From NCBI GenBank assembly GCA_026225055.1, contig JAMFSA010000095.1, forward strand, positions 62,001 to 126,000: DNA of 64,000 nucleotides, written 5' to 3'. The position numbers and the translations under genes were made by a program. This DNA comes from Mucilaginibacter xinganensis (GTDB lineage Bacteria > Bacteroidota > Bacteroidia > Sphingobacteriales > Sphingobacteriaceae). Positions 37,491-45,172 of this stretch are shown here, piece after piece (the first letter of the stretch is position 1; every line of letters starts with the position of its first letter). The notes below the pieces were generated by a model, which searched no databases, was not told where the DNA came from, and saw nothing but the letters and a program-made list of their open reading frames with translations.

Positions 37491-38900
37491 TCAGGATAGT
37501 CCATTTAATAATTTCATTAATAATTTGTGTTTTAGCTTTATTTTTCCGTACCAGTTTGCCTGGGTGTTCACATTCAGGTAGTATGCATTTTTTATACGGT
37601 TTATTGCAGGTTGGCTCAACCGGGAGTCATCACCCGGCACTTCATTTGTGCCGATGCTTACAAGCGCTGTCTTGTTATCGATACCTATCAGCAGATCAAT
37701 AACCCCATGTAATTGCATGGTTATGTTTACCTGTTGGTTTATGCTGTCGCGATAAAATTCAAAGCTGGATGATAGTTTTCCTCCGTTATCAGCTCGGATA
37801 GTATTATTATAGCCGGAAATAAAATCACCCTGATCTATTGAAACAGATGAAAATTGCTGCAGGATATATTGATCGCCAATTTGCCGTATAAAAAATGATA
37901 GCTGTATAATAACCTCGCATACCTTGTTGCCAATAATTAGTTTACCCATAAACTGCTGCCTGAAATGCAGGCTCGCATCAACGGTAGTCATAGCTGTCGA
38001 TTTATATACCTCCTCGCTGCTATCGAATTTTTTATCAGTAGCTAAGTATTTTTTGGTATCAGCGTAGCCTATATTAATTAGCGTATCCGCATTTATCTTA
38101 TTGAACAGGAAATCAGGATCTAATGGCAGCGGATATTCAGGTTTAACAATATGCAGATCAATGGCTTTTAATCCTTTTTTTACTCTTTCTGCATTAATGT
38201 TCCTCAGCCATTCAATTTCATTATATACACCGCCATTCGAGCTGATTTCAATCATGTGTACATATTGATTAAAGGAGCCATCCAGGTATTTGCGGGTATT
38301 TCCTATAGCCCATATCAGCCATATTTCTTCAGCGCCTTTGCTTATCGCACCCAGCATATTGCAGTCTTTTATCCATACCGCGTCGGTATACCAGTTGTTG
38401 TTGATCTGTATGGCGGGCATAAGAATAGGGAGGGACATACCGGCAATCAAATGATCCTCCGTAACATCCTGCCCGGTAATAGATTCAATGGTTTTATTTG
38501 AAAAGTTACATAGGTTAAAAGTTGATTCCAGAATAGTATTCGCGTTTATTTTGCTTACATCGATACCCAGTGAAGGGAATATTTTTTTCCGGATGCCATC
38601 CGCGCTTCCTAATGAGGGCAGATCATTTGGATTACTGTAAGCCTTTAAGGGCATGGCGGTCATGAAACCTTTCAGATCCAGATTTCGCCACCTTACAGCA
38701 GTTTCTTTTGGGCTAATGCCCGATGCCAGCATAGCTGTGCCAAAAATACCCCCCGATGTGCCATCAACATGATTAAAATACAATCCAGCCTCTTCCAAAG
38801 CGATCAATACACCAGCATGGTAAGCCAACCGTACACCACCGCCCGCCAATATAAGAGAACGCTTAAGACTTGGGTTTGGTGATTGTATTTCCATTGGCAA
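37491..38900 (-). CDS. Patatin-like phospholipase
   Basis: This is a predicted Ser/Asp lipid acyl hydrolase. The oxyanion motif AGGGVRLAYHAG lies at residues 18-29, and the nucleophile serine is in GTSGGIFG (GxSxG) near residue 50. The catalytic-Asp region reads WYTDAVWIKD near 172 instead of the usual DGG/DGA, so the Asp is kept but its surroundings are altered. The patatin domain ends around 270; the remaining 200 residues are beta-rich and unassigned. There is no signal peptide. It lies in an operon with GMC oxidoreductase, ADC-like protein and alpha/beta hydrolase. Confidence 0.88.
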   Translation of the reverse strand: MPMEIQSPNPSLKRSLILAGGGVRLAYHAGVLIALEEAGLYFNHVDGTSGGIFGTAMLASGISPKETAVRWRNLDLKGFMTAMPLKAYSNPNDLPSLGSADGIRKKIFPSLGIDVSKINANTILESTFNLCNFSNKTIESITGQDVTEDHLIAGMSLPILMPAIQINNNWYTDAVWIKDCNMLGAISKGAEEIWLIWAIGNTRKYLDGSFNQYVHMIEISSNGGVYNEIEWLRNINAERVKKGLKAIDLHIVKPEYPLPLDPDFLFNKINADTLINIGYADTKKYLATDKKFDSSEEVYKSTAMTTVDASLHFRQQFMGKLIIGNKVCEVIIQLSFFIRQIGDQYILQQFSSVSIDQGDFISGYNNTIRADNGGKLSSSFEFYRDSINQQVNITMQLHGVIDLLIGIDNKTALVSIGTNEVPGDDSRLSQPAINRIKNAYYLNVNTQANWYGKIKLKHKLLMKLLNGLS

Positions 38901-38933
38901 TATTTCTGTTAATTATTTGGCCGGATATAATGA

Positions 38934-39323
38934 TTAGCTATAAGTTTCATCGGTTTTGAGGCATTTATAATAATAGATAATGAACACGCCCGAAAAGAAA
39001 TCGGTTAATGCAATACCGATGCTCAAATGATTAAAAATGCCGTGCAGTATGCCTATGCTAACCGCTGCGGCCGATGCGAATTTTTGTAAACCTGCCCATA
39101 ACATCAACACACTATTATCAGCAGCGCTGTATATGCCGTTGATAATTAAACCGCCAAAACAAACCATATACATGCCGATAGTTGCAAAAAGCTGGACAGT
39201 GGCAGGCGTACTCCCGATACCCACATTTTTTAATGCAAAAGCTGTGAAAACTAAGGGTATCACCCCTGAAAAAGTTGTGATAAACCCGATAATGAGCACA
39301 ATTAGCCTGATATGTTTTTTCAT
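38934..39323 (-). CDS. Four-TM small membrane protein
   Basis: I do not assign a family. From ATG 39323 the product has 129 residues and four hydrophobic helices (about 5-28, 43-62, 70-90 and 98-118), with short loops and a small polar tail. A longer reading frame from 39389 adds 22 polar residues overlapping the upstream gene and is less likely. It sits 33 bp before the patatin and 11 bp after the ADC-like gene. It could be a membrane tether or transport helper for the pathway; this is a guess from position. Confidence 0.7.
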   Translation of the reverse strand: MKKHIRLIVLIIGFITTFSGVIPLVFTAFALKNVGIGSTPATVQLFATIGMYMVCFGGLIINGIYSAADNSVLMLWAGLQKFASAAAVSIGILHGIFNHLSIGIALTDFFSGVFIIYYYKCLKTDETYS

Positions 39324-39333
39324 TGGAGTGGGT

Positions 39334-40224
39334 TTATATTTTAAATTGTTGGTAATCGGTAATACTTGGCGCCGGTAGCCAGTCTTCACCCAAGCCGAGG
39401 TTAATTACGCTTGCAAAGCCTTCGGGGGTCACCTTTTCGGGCTTGTCTTTATAGGTCATAAACCAACATTCAAAATGATCGTCCAATATCCCGTTGGCGT
39501 TAGGCATAAATGCGGTAAAAAGTGGTTTGCTTTCAATCTCCAGATCGCGCATATAGCCGGTACGTTTATGATCGCCAATGAATAAGCTGCCTTTAGCCTT
39601 TTTACCCAGGTTTATACCTGCTTTGGCCTTAAAATAAATATTGGATGCCATCAGCATGTTACGGAAATGACTGTAATTTACCGTGCCCACATTAAGCGGA
39701 AAATTGCTTTTAGCCGGTTTATCAATTTCTATCCTGAAAGCAAAATGCCCATCCAGTTCATATTGGGCTGATACTTTATCATCGGTGATAATAAAATCGA
39801 GATTGGCTTTATGCTTGGGCATTCCCCAGATGCCTTTGCCGCCTTTAACTGATATTTCAGAACTCACGGGCAATTCAAGTATATACTGGCCGGTATGGTA
39901 ATAGTTCATGAATACGGCGGGCAACATCCTCGGTGCGGGTTTTGCTCCCCGGGTACAGGCTATGGCAATGCTATATTCAATATACTTGCCAATATTGGTG
40001 TGCAGGTAATTGATAACGGTAACCATAAATATGGCTTTGCCATTCAGGTATTTTACCGCATGCAGTTCGTTACCGGGCAGTAGTGCGTTAGCTTTATCAT
40101 AATCGCATAAAAAAGCTGCCATTAACGCCGGGGAGTTTTCGGTAGCTACCGGCATGGTGAACGGTACATTATCAACCAAAGCATAGCGCCCGGTATAATT
40201 TTTAATTCGTTGAGGTATGCCCAT
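39334..40224 (-). CDS. Acetoacetate decarboxylase-like protein
   Basis: The 296 residues have the ADC fold signature: VNYLHTNIGKYIEYSIAIAC, the beta-cone region, and GIWGMPKHKANLDF near residue 130-143. In acetoacetate decarboxylase the Schiff-base Lys is followed by a second Lys (PKK); here the pair reads PKHK, so the first Lys is kept and the second is His. The gene lies 11 bp after the alpha/beta hydrolase and 11 bp before the 4-TM gene. Many ADC-superfamily proteins are not decarboxylases but hydrolase- or aldolase-dehydratase-like, so the reaction is uncertain. Confidence 0.8.
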   Translation of the reverse strand: MGIPQRIKNYTGRYALVDNVPFTMPVATENSPALMAAFLCDYDKANALLPGNELHAVKYLNGKAIFMVTVINYLHTNIGKYIEYSIAIACTRGAKPAPRMLPAVFMNYYHTGQYILELPVSSEISVKGGKGIWGMPKHKANLDFIITDDKVSAQYELDGHFAFRIEIDKPAKSNFPLNVGTVNYSHFRNMLMASNIYFKAKAGINLGKKAKGSLFIGDHKRTGYMRDLEIESKPLFTAFMPNANGILDDHFECWFMTYKDKPEKVTPEGFASVINLGLGEDWLPAPSITDYQQFKI

Positions 40225-40234
40225 AGTAATTGGT

Positions 40235-41242
40235 TTAGTTGTTTAATTCATAAATCATTGCCGGGAAAATATCGGTGTATGCATCCTTTCCCATAAAAAT
40301 ATCCAGGTGACTGTACGTGTCAAAAACATATAGCTTATGGTAATCAGGACGATAGGAGTTGAAATAATTGTAAGTGTTTACCTGGCTTTCGTAGGAAAAG
40401 CATTTATTAAGCCTTCCGGCGAAAAATGCGAAGCGGGCCTGTGTTGCCGGTTTATCAGCAGCGTAATTGGTTTTACCATCTGCTGATACCAGCGTACCAG
40501 CGGCGATACATTTGATGATATGATCAAAAAACGACATCGGCACATAACCAAACTCTCCCCGTATCCAGTTTTTAGTTTCATCGGATAAATTATCCAGTTC
40601 CCACAAAGCCGGGTGACCAACGCCATAGGTGAAACTTACAAACTTGCCTACGTCGGTATCATTTTCCCAATGTGTTAATTTCACAAGCGAGCGGAATAGT
40701 TTTGCCTTAAAGTCGGGCGCGTCATCTCCCCAATGCGGGTTGAGATAGCTCGTTATCAATTTAACCACCGGAACCAAGCTCCTTAATTTAAACCCTGATG
40801 CACCCGATACCACAGGATGCAGCGAAACCGCGTTACTTACAATAGTGGTAACCTGCGGCACCAATCCTTTTAAAACCGAGATCATAAAACTTGTTGAGCC
40901 CTGGCAATGGATAACAGCCTTTATAGTTTCATGACCGGTAAGCCTACATATTTCCTGTACAGCGGCCGGGTGATCGTTATCCGCAACTACGTCGAGGTTC
41001 CATTCGTTAGGGGTGCAGAGCATGCTGCCGCGCCAGTTTTCGAGCCAGACATCATAGCCATCTTCGGATAGGGAATCCAGTATGTTTTTGTCATTAGGTG
41101 CATTAAATACATTGCTTTTTACACCTGCCCCATGCACAAGCAACACAGGCCCTTTTGGTGTTGGCCTGTCGGTTTTTAATCGCCATAAGTTGCATTTAAA
41201 ACCGTCGAATGAAGTAAATGGGTATAGGTCGAACTGATGCAC
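40235..41242 (-). CDS. Alpha/beta-fold hydrolase with Cys at the nucleophile elbow
   Basis: This is the first gene of the minus-strand lipid-type operon. The 335 residues show a lipase-like N-terminal half: LLVHGAGVKSNVF near 35-47 (oxyanion HG), YDVWLENWRGS, and the nucleophile elbow IHCQGS at 111-116. The elbow places Cys113 where Ser is usual (GxSxG). A plausible catalytic His is in DTYSHLDIFMG near the C-terminus. There is no signal peptide. Cys nucleophiles are known in dienelactone hydrolase, but the rest resembles lipid/sterol-ester-type hydrolases. The promoter should lie in the AT-rich stretch upstream. Confidence 0.83.
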   Translation of the reverse strand: MHQFDLYPFTSFDGFKCNLWRLKTDRPTPKGPVLLVHGAGVKSNVFNAPNDKNILDSLSEDGYDVWLENWRGSMLCTPNEWNLDVVADNDHPAAVQEICRLTGHETIKAVIHCQGSTSFMISVLKGLVPQVTTIVSNAVSLHPVVSGASGFKLRSLVPVVKLITSYLNPHWGDDAPDFKAKLFRSLVKLTHWENDTDVGKFVSFTYGVGHPALWELDNLSDETKNWIRGEFGYVPMSFFDHIIKCIAAGTLVSADGKTNYAADKPATQARFAFFAGRLNKCFSYESQVNTYNYFNSYRPDYHKLYVFDTYSHLDIFMGKDAYTDIFPAMIYELNN

Positions 41243-41725
41243 GGTAAAATAATTTAAAATCAGTAAATAATTTCAATTCTTTAAAAAACAGTACAGCAAA
41301 TTATAGTATAAGGTAGTTTATAGTTAAGGTTGTGATGGTGCGGTAAATAACAGATATAGATGTAAGATGCTTATTACTAATCTGTTTTATTTAAAAGTAT
41401 ATATTATTTGGTAAAATATCAACAATGTAAATTAAATAATAATTAAAAGTGGGGTAATTGGCAGGAAAGTGTTCTTTTTTAGAGCGAAAAGGTGCTTTTA
41501 GACAGTAGCATGTCGACGAGCTTGACTCACCCCGACTTCGCTACGCTGGTCGTCCCTCTCTACGCTAAAGCGTAAAGAGGGATGAAAAAATAAATAAATG
41601 AAATGAGCTTCGCCCCCTTTGCCGCTTGCGGCAGAGAGGGCGGGTCGAGCGGCTGAGCGATGACCGGGTGAGTCAACTATGGAAGCGGTGATTGTAATAA
41701 TTGCAAGCGTCGATAAATATTAACC
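41243..41725. other. Intergenic region with BIME/MITE-like doublet
   Basis: No gene is visible in this 483-bp gap. The part near 41243-41460 is very AT-rich and should carry the promoter of the minus-strand operon. The part from 41520 to 41680 is GC-richer and highly structured, and is described separately as a repeat element. Confidence 0.6.
41522..41676. repeat. Palindromic repeat doublet (BIME/MITE-like)
   Basis: The element is bounded by perfect 11-bp inverted ends, TTGACTCACCC (41522-41532) and GGGTGAGTCAA (41666-41676). Inside are two hairpins: 41554-41581 (CCCTCTCTACGC-TAAA-GCGTAAAGAGGG, one mismatch) and 41613-41640 (CCCCCTTTGCCGC-TT-GCGGCAGAGAGGG, two mismatches). Read in opposite directions, the two halves are diverged copies of one unit: TTGACTCACCC, about 20 bases, then a CCCTCTCT hairpin. 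This is the layout of REP doublets or of a small non-coding transposable element. Its GC content contrasts with the flanks. No second copy is in the window. Confidence 0.7.
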
Positions 41726-42616
41726 CTACACATCACATATCAGCACCCCTTGCTTTAAGGATGCCAGTTTATCCGCACGTTTAGGAACGAACTCCTGGGC
41801 GACATATCCTTTAAAGCCTGTGGCAACAATGGCCTTCATTATAGCAGGGTAGTATAGTTCCTGGGTTTCATCAATCTCGTTCCTGCCGGGTACACCGCCG
41901 GTATGGTAATGCGCGATGTATTGATGATTTTCATTAATGGTGCGGATCACATCGCCCTCGTCGATCTGCATGTGGTATATATCATAAAGCAATCTGAAAT
42001 TGTCCGAGCCCACACGTTTTACCAGTTCAACGCCCCACGCGGTCCTGTCGCATTGGTAATCTTTGTGGTTTACTTTACTGTTCAGCAGTTCCATCACCAA
42101 TACCACACCGTGCTTTTCAGCTAATGGCGTTAATTGTTTCAAGCCTTCTGTGCAGTTGTTCCAGCCGGTTTCATCGCTCTTGCCACGGCGGCTGCCACTA
42201 AAACATATCAGGTTTTTATAACCTGCCTTAGCCACCAGCGGAATCATTTCCGAATAATTTTTTATCAGTGTTTCGTGGAAGGCCTTATCGTTAAAACCAT
42301 CAGTCAGGTTTATTTCAGCGCCATTGCACATAGCCGAATAAAGGCCGTATTGCTGCAGCGTAGGCCATTCTTTCGGCCCAACAAGGTCGATGGATTTAAT
42401 GCCCATTTCTTTGGATGCAGCGCAAAGCTGGTCGAGCGGGATATCGGCATAGCACCATCGGCATACAGAGTGGTTTATATTGCCTTTTAGCTTATCATTC
42501 ATTATATCGTGTTTTGCAGGCTCAGCAAAGGAAGACAGCACACCCGATGCGCCTATTGCCGCTGTACCTGCAATCATATTCCGTATAGCCGACCGGCGGC
42601 CTTGATTTGTAGCCAT
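41726..42616 (-). CDS. Exported hydroxypyruvate isomerase-like TIM-barrel protein
   Basis: This is a sugar-isomerase-type (xylose isomerase-like) TIM barrel of the Hyi/hydroxypyruvate-isomerase group. The N-terminus has a Tat-like signal: GRRSAIRNMIAG at about 6-17 followed by a hydrophobic, Ala-rich stretch up to about residue 32. The barrel carries SVCRWCY, the metal ligands in VLVMELLNSKVNHKDYQ, LLYDIYHMQIDEGD and YHTGGVPGRNEID, and ends with GYVAQEFVPKR. Export is unusual for a hydroxypyruvate isomerase, so the natural substrate may be another small ketose or lactone. It is a single gene, divergent from the metal-resistance island. Confidence 0.83.
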   Translation of the reverse strand: MATNQGRRSAIRNMIAGTAAIGASGVLSSFAEPAKHDIMNDKLKGNINHSVCRWCYADIPLDQLCAASKEMGIKSIDLVGPKEWPTLQQYGLYSAMCNGAEINLTDGFNDKAFHETLIKNYSEMIPLVAKAGYKNLICFSGSRRGKSDETGWNNCTEGLKQLTPLAEKHGVVLVMELLNSKVNHKDYQCDRTAWGVELVKRVGSDNFRLLYDIYHMQIDEGDVIRTINENHQYIAHYHTGGVPGRNEIDETQELYYPAIMKAIVATGFKGYVAQEFVPKRADKLASLKQGVLICDV

Positions 42617-42814
42617 TGTTGAATTTTGTTAAATGTCCTTATTTTATCATGAGCGTAACTGAAATTCCAGCAGAAAGTTCAAATACATATCCCGCAAGTA
42701 ATCATTGTATAGCTATAACTGGTACTGAAATAACAAATCTAATGAAACTATTATAATATCATAATCCTATAAATTAAATACGTTAAACTGTAAATTTAAA
42801 AAGCAGGGTCGGGG

Positions 42815-42822
42815 TAAATTTG
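42815..42822 (+). promoter_or_regulatory. -7 box of the permease / metal island promoter
   Basis: TAAATTTG is a perfect match to the Bacteroidota -7 consensus TAnnTTTG and lies 21 bp before the permease ATG. No clean TTG is found 19 bp upstream, which is common for regulated promoters. Confidence 0.45.
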
Positions 42823-42843
42823 TATTATAATAAATGAATTAAT

Positions 42844-43371
42844 ATGAGCGTAATGACAAAAATTTTAACCGAGCTGGCTTTTATGGTTTGGGATATATAT
42901 TGGGGGCTTGCTCTGGGGTTTATACTATCGTCATTAATAAGGGCATTTGTATCTACTGAAAGTATTTCAGCACGTTTGGGGAAGGATTCAATAGCTGCAG
43001 TTGGCCTTTCAACCCTTTTTGGCGCTATATCTTCTTCCTGTTCTTATGCTGCGGCATCAATGGCGCGCACGCTGATGATTAAAGGTTCTACATGGTCAAA
43101 CGCGGTTGCTTTTATGGTGGCCAGCACTAATTTGGTGTTCGAAATATTTGTCGTAATTGTATCCCTGTTAGGCTGGGCATTTTTTGGTGGCGAAGTTATT
43201 GGCGGATTGTTTTTTATTATCATTTCAGCTATCCTCATCAGCAGGTTCTTTCCATCAAAAGTAAAGGAGGAAGCCAAAGAGAATATCTCGAAATCAGAAG
43301 GAAAAATGTCAGATGATCCGCATGCGCATCATCACATGGAACTAAAAGCTCTTGTTGCCATCATAATATGA
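42844..43371 (+). CDS. Permease, N-terminal half (UPF0718/YraQ-like), split frame
   Basis: The product has 175 residues holding the first half of a predicted permease of the YraQ/ArsP type: helices near 8-30, 52-75, 85-110 and 112-138, with the conserved LFGAISSSCSYAAASMARTL and FMVASTNLVFE. It ends in a His-rich linker (DDPHAHHHME) and then abruptly in ALVAIII and a TGA. The stop overlaps the start of the second half by ATGA. Single-chain homologues are about 380-400 residues, equal to the two halves combined. One extra base in the AAAA run at 43344-43347 would join the frames and extend the linker with KSSCCHHN, a plausible metal-binding stretch. Confidence 0.8.
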   Translation: MSVMTKILTELAFMVWDIYWGLALGFILSSLIRAFVSTESISARLGKDSIAAVGLSTLFGAISSSCSYAAASMARTLMIKGSTWSNAVAFMVASTNLVFEIFVVIVSLLGWAFFGGEVIGGLFFIIISAILISRFFPSKVKEEAKENISKSEGKMSDDPHAHHHMELKALVAIII

Positions 43372-43988
43372 AAATGGATAATAATGATGATAAAAAGTTA
43401 AGCTTATCAGCAAAATTAAAAACCGCCAGCGGCCATTATTATATGGATGTGACTATGGTGGGTAAGGATATTTTGATCGGCTTAGTTGTAGCTGCCATTT
43501 TAATGGTTTTAGTGCCCGATACTTTTTGGAGAGGTTTGTTCCTTACAGGGAACAGCGCATTACCACATTTTGCGGTATTAAGCTGGAATGCCATAGTTGG
43601 TATCCTTATAGCCATTTTTGCCTTTGTATGTTCGGTAGGTAATATTGTATTAGCTGCTGTTTTGTGGAAAGGTGGTATATCCTTTGGCGGCGTTATCGCT
43701 TTCATATTGTCTGACCTGGTTACCATCCCCATGCTGATGGTATTCCGCAAATATTATGGCAATAAAACCATGTGGTATTTATTAGGGATACTGGTGGTTA
43801 GTATTTTCTCTACTTCATTGTTTTTGGATTATTCATTTGCTGCTTTGCATTGGATACCAAAACCGTCTGCCAGTGGAATGCAAATGACTGCTGAACATTT
43901 TGAATGTAACTATCAAACCTGGCTAAACCTGTTCTTTATACCTGTTTCTGTCATCTATTTTTATTGGGGACGCAAAAGCATGAAATAA
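43368..43988 (+). CDS. Permease, C-terminal half (UPF0718/YraQ-like), split frame
   Basis: The product has 206 residues with the second half of the permease. After a polar start (MKMDNNDDKK) and the conserved TASGHYYMDVTMVGKDILIGLVVAA come helices near 32-50, 62-92 (NAIVGILIAIFAFVCSVGNIVLAAVLW), 100-118, 128-146 and a last one near 182-200. The two halves of YraQ-type permeases repeat the same motif, here SVGNIVLAA against SSCSYAAAS. The ATG overlaps the stop of the first half, so reinitiation could produce it as a separate chain. Either this is a real two-chain transporter or a one-base frameshift (natural or from sequencing). Confidence 0.8.
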   Translation: MKMDNNDDKKLSLSAKLKTASGHYYMDVTMVGKDILIGLVVAAILMVLVPDTFWRGLFLTGNSALPHFAVLSWNAIVGILIAIFAFVCSVGNIVLAAVLWKGGISFGGVIAFILSDLVTIPMLMVFRKYYGNKTMWYLLGILVVSIFSTSLFLDYSFAALHWIPKPSASGMQMTAEHFECNYQTWLNLFFIPVSVIYFYWGRKSMK

Positions 43989-43992
43989 GCGC

Positions 43993-44000
43993 TAATTTTG
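43993..44000 (+). promoter_or_regulatory. -7 box for the AraC-type regulator
   Basis: TAATTTTG fits TAnnTTTG exactly and lies 16 bp before the chosen ATG at 44017. It is flanked by GCGC on both sides (GCGCTAATTTTGCGC), a small dyad that could bind a regulator. There is no clear -33 TTG. Confidence 0.4.
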
Positions 44001-44016
44001 CGCCAAACATTTGCTA

Positions 44017-44580
44017 ATGCTGATACATATAAAAAACATGGTGTGCGACCGCTGTAAAATGATTGTAGGGCAGCAGTTGGAAAGCCTGGGGTTCACTATC
44101 AAAATGGTTTCACTGGGCCAGGCGGAAATTACTCCGGAACCAACAGATGAGCAGTTGCAATTGATTGCCGCTAACTTGAAAGTTTCGGGCTTTGAGCTCA
44201 TCAGCAAGGAGATGGATAAGACGGTTGAAACTATTAAAAATGTGGTGATCGAACTGGTGCATCATTCAGATCTGTCGGAAGTTAAGATTTCTTATTCAGA
44301 TCTGATCGCGGGTAAATTAGGGAAGGATTATGCGCATTTGAGCCGTCTATTCTCCAATTCGCAGGATACAACTATTGAGCGGTTTATAATTGGGCAAAAG
44401 GTAGAAAAGATCAAGGAGCTATTGGAGTATGGTGAGCTAAACCTGAATGAGATAGCCTACCAGATGGGCTACAGCAGCAGTGCGCATTTATCGGCGCAGT
44501 TTAAAAGTATAACTGGGTTAACGCCCAGCCAGTACAAAACAAATGAATTTAAGAGCCGTAAATCGCTCGACAGACTATAA
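44017..44580 (+). CDS. AraC-family regulator with N-terminal HMA-like CxxC domain
   Basis: This is a predicted metal-responsive transcription factor of 187 residues. The N-terminus (1-70) resembles a heavy-metal-associated ferredoxin-like fold with MVCDRCKMIV (CxxC at about 9-12) and the pattern betaalphabeta-betaalphabeta. The C-terminal half is an AraC double helix-turn-helix (about 85-180) with LNEIAYQMGYSSSAHLSAQFKSITGLTPSQYK. It lacks the usual AraC sugar-binding domain. An in-frame TTG at 44011 adds two residues; ATG 44017 is preferred. Sitting between the permease and the CusA-type pump genes, it is the likely copper/silver sensor of the island. Confidence 0.82.
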   Translation: MLIHIKNMVCDRCKMIVGQQLESLGFTIKMVSLGQAEITPEPTDEQLQLIAANLKVSGFELISKEMDKTVETIKNVVIELVHHSDLSEVKISYSDLIAGKLGKDYAHLSRLFSNSQDTTIERFIIGQKVEKIKELLEYGELNLNEIAYQMGYSSSAHLSAQFKSITGLTPSQYKTNEFKSRKSLDRL

Positions 44581-44611
44581 ATTAATAATACCCGTTAAAT
44601 AATTAAAACGC

Positions 44612-45127
44612 ATGAAAACTACCAGATCCATATTTGTTATTCTTCTATTATTGATACCCTTTTCAACATTATTAGCGCAGGGCGTAACCGCAAACACTGC
44701 CATTAATAATGTACTTACAGCCTATTATGGGGTTAAAAACGCGTTGGCTGGCGACAATAGCAGCGCCGCGCAAAGCAAAGCTAAAGAACTATTTGCAGCG
44801 ATTAACGCTGTGCCAATGGACAAGCTAACCCCCGATCAGCATAAAATATGGATGGCTTATACAGATAAACTCCAGTTTGATAGCAGGCATATTAGCGAAA
44901 GTACTGCCATTGACCATCAGCGCGAGCACTTTACCAGCCTGTCGAAAAATATTTACGAGGTAATAAAAGGTTTAAAAGTGAACAACACGGTGGTTTATGA
45001 ACAATATTGCCCAATGAAGAAAGCTACCTGGTTAAGTGAAACATCTGCTATTAAAAATCCATATTTAGGTAAAAAAATGCTGGATTGTGGCAGAACTACA
45101 GCTACTTTAAACCCTGCGGGCAAATAA
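44612..45127 (+). CDS. DUF3347-domain exported protein
   Basis: The product has 171 residues with a signal peptide (about 1-22, cleavage after LLAQ). DUF3347 fills most of the mature protein: NAAINNVLTAYYGVKNALAGDN-like start, AKELFAAINAVP, and the conserved YEQYCPMKKATWLSE with a Cys-x-Met pair, then NPYLGKKMLDCGR. The family is common next to copper efflux and is thought to bind metal through the Cys/Met/His residues. It lies 31 bp after the AraC-type gene. Confidence 0.88.
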   Translation: MKTTRSIFVILLLLIPFSTLLAQGVTANTAINNVLTAYYGVKNALAGDNSSAAQSKAKELFAAINAVPMDKLTPDQHKIWMAYTDKLQFDSRHISESTAIDHQREHFTSLSKNIYEVIKGLKVNNTVVYEQYCPMKKATWLSETSAIKNPYLGKKMLDCGRTTATLNPAGK

Positions 45128-45172
45128 ATAGCTATTTGTAATTTAAAAATTCAATATCTTCGTATTTATTAT

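Noticed and set aside
43340..43371. Programmed frameshift in the permease
   Set aside because: No in-frame slippery heptamer; the AAAA run and the fitting linker after adding one base point to an indel.
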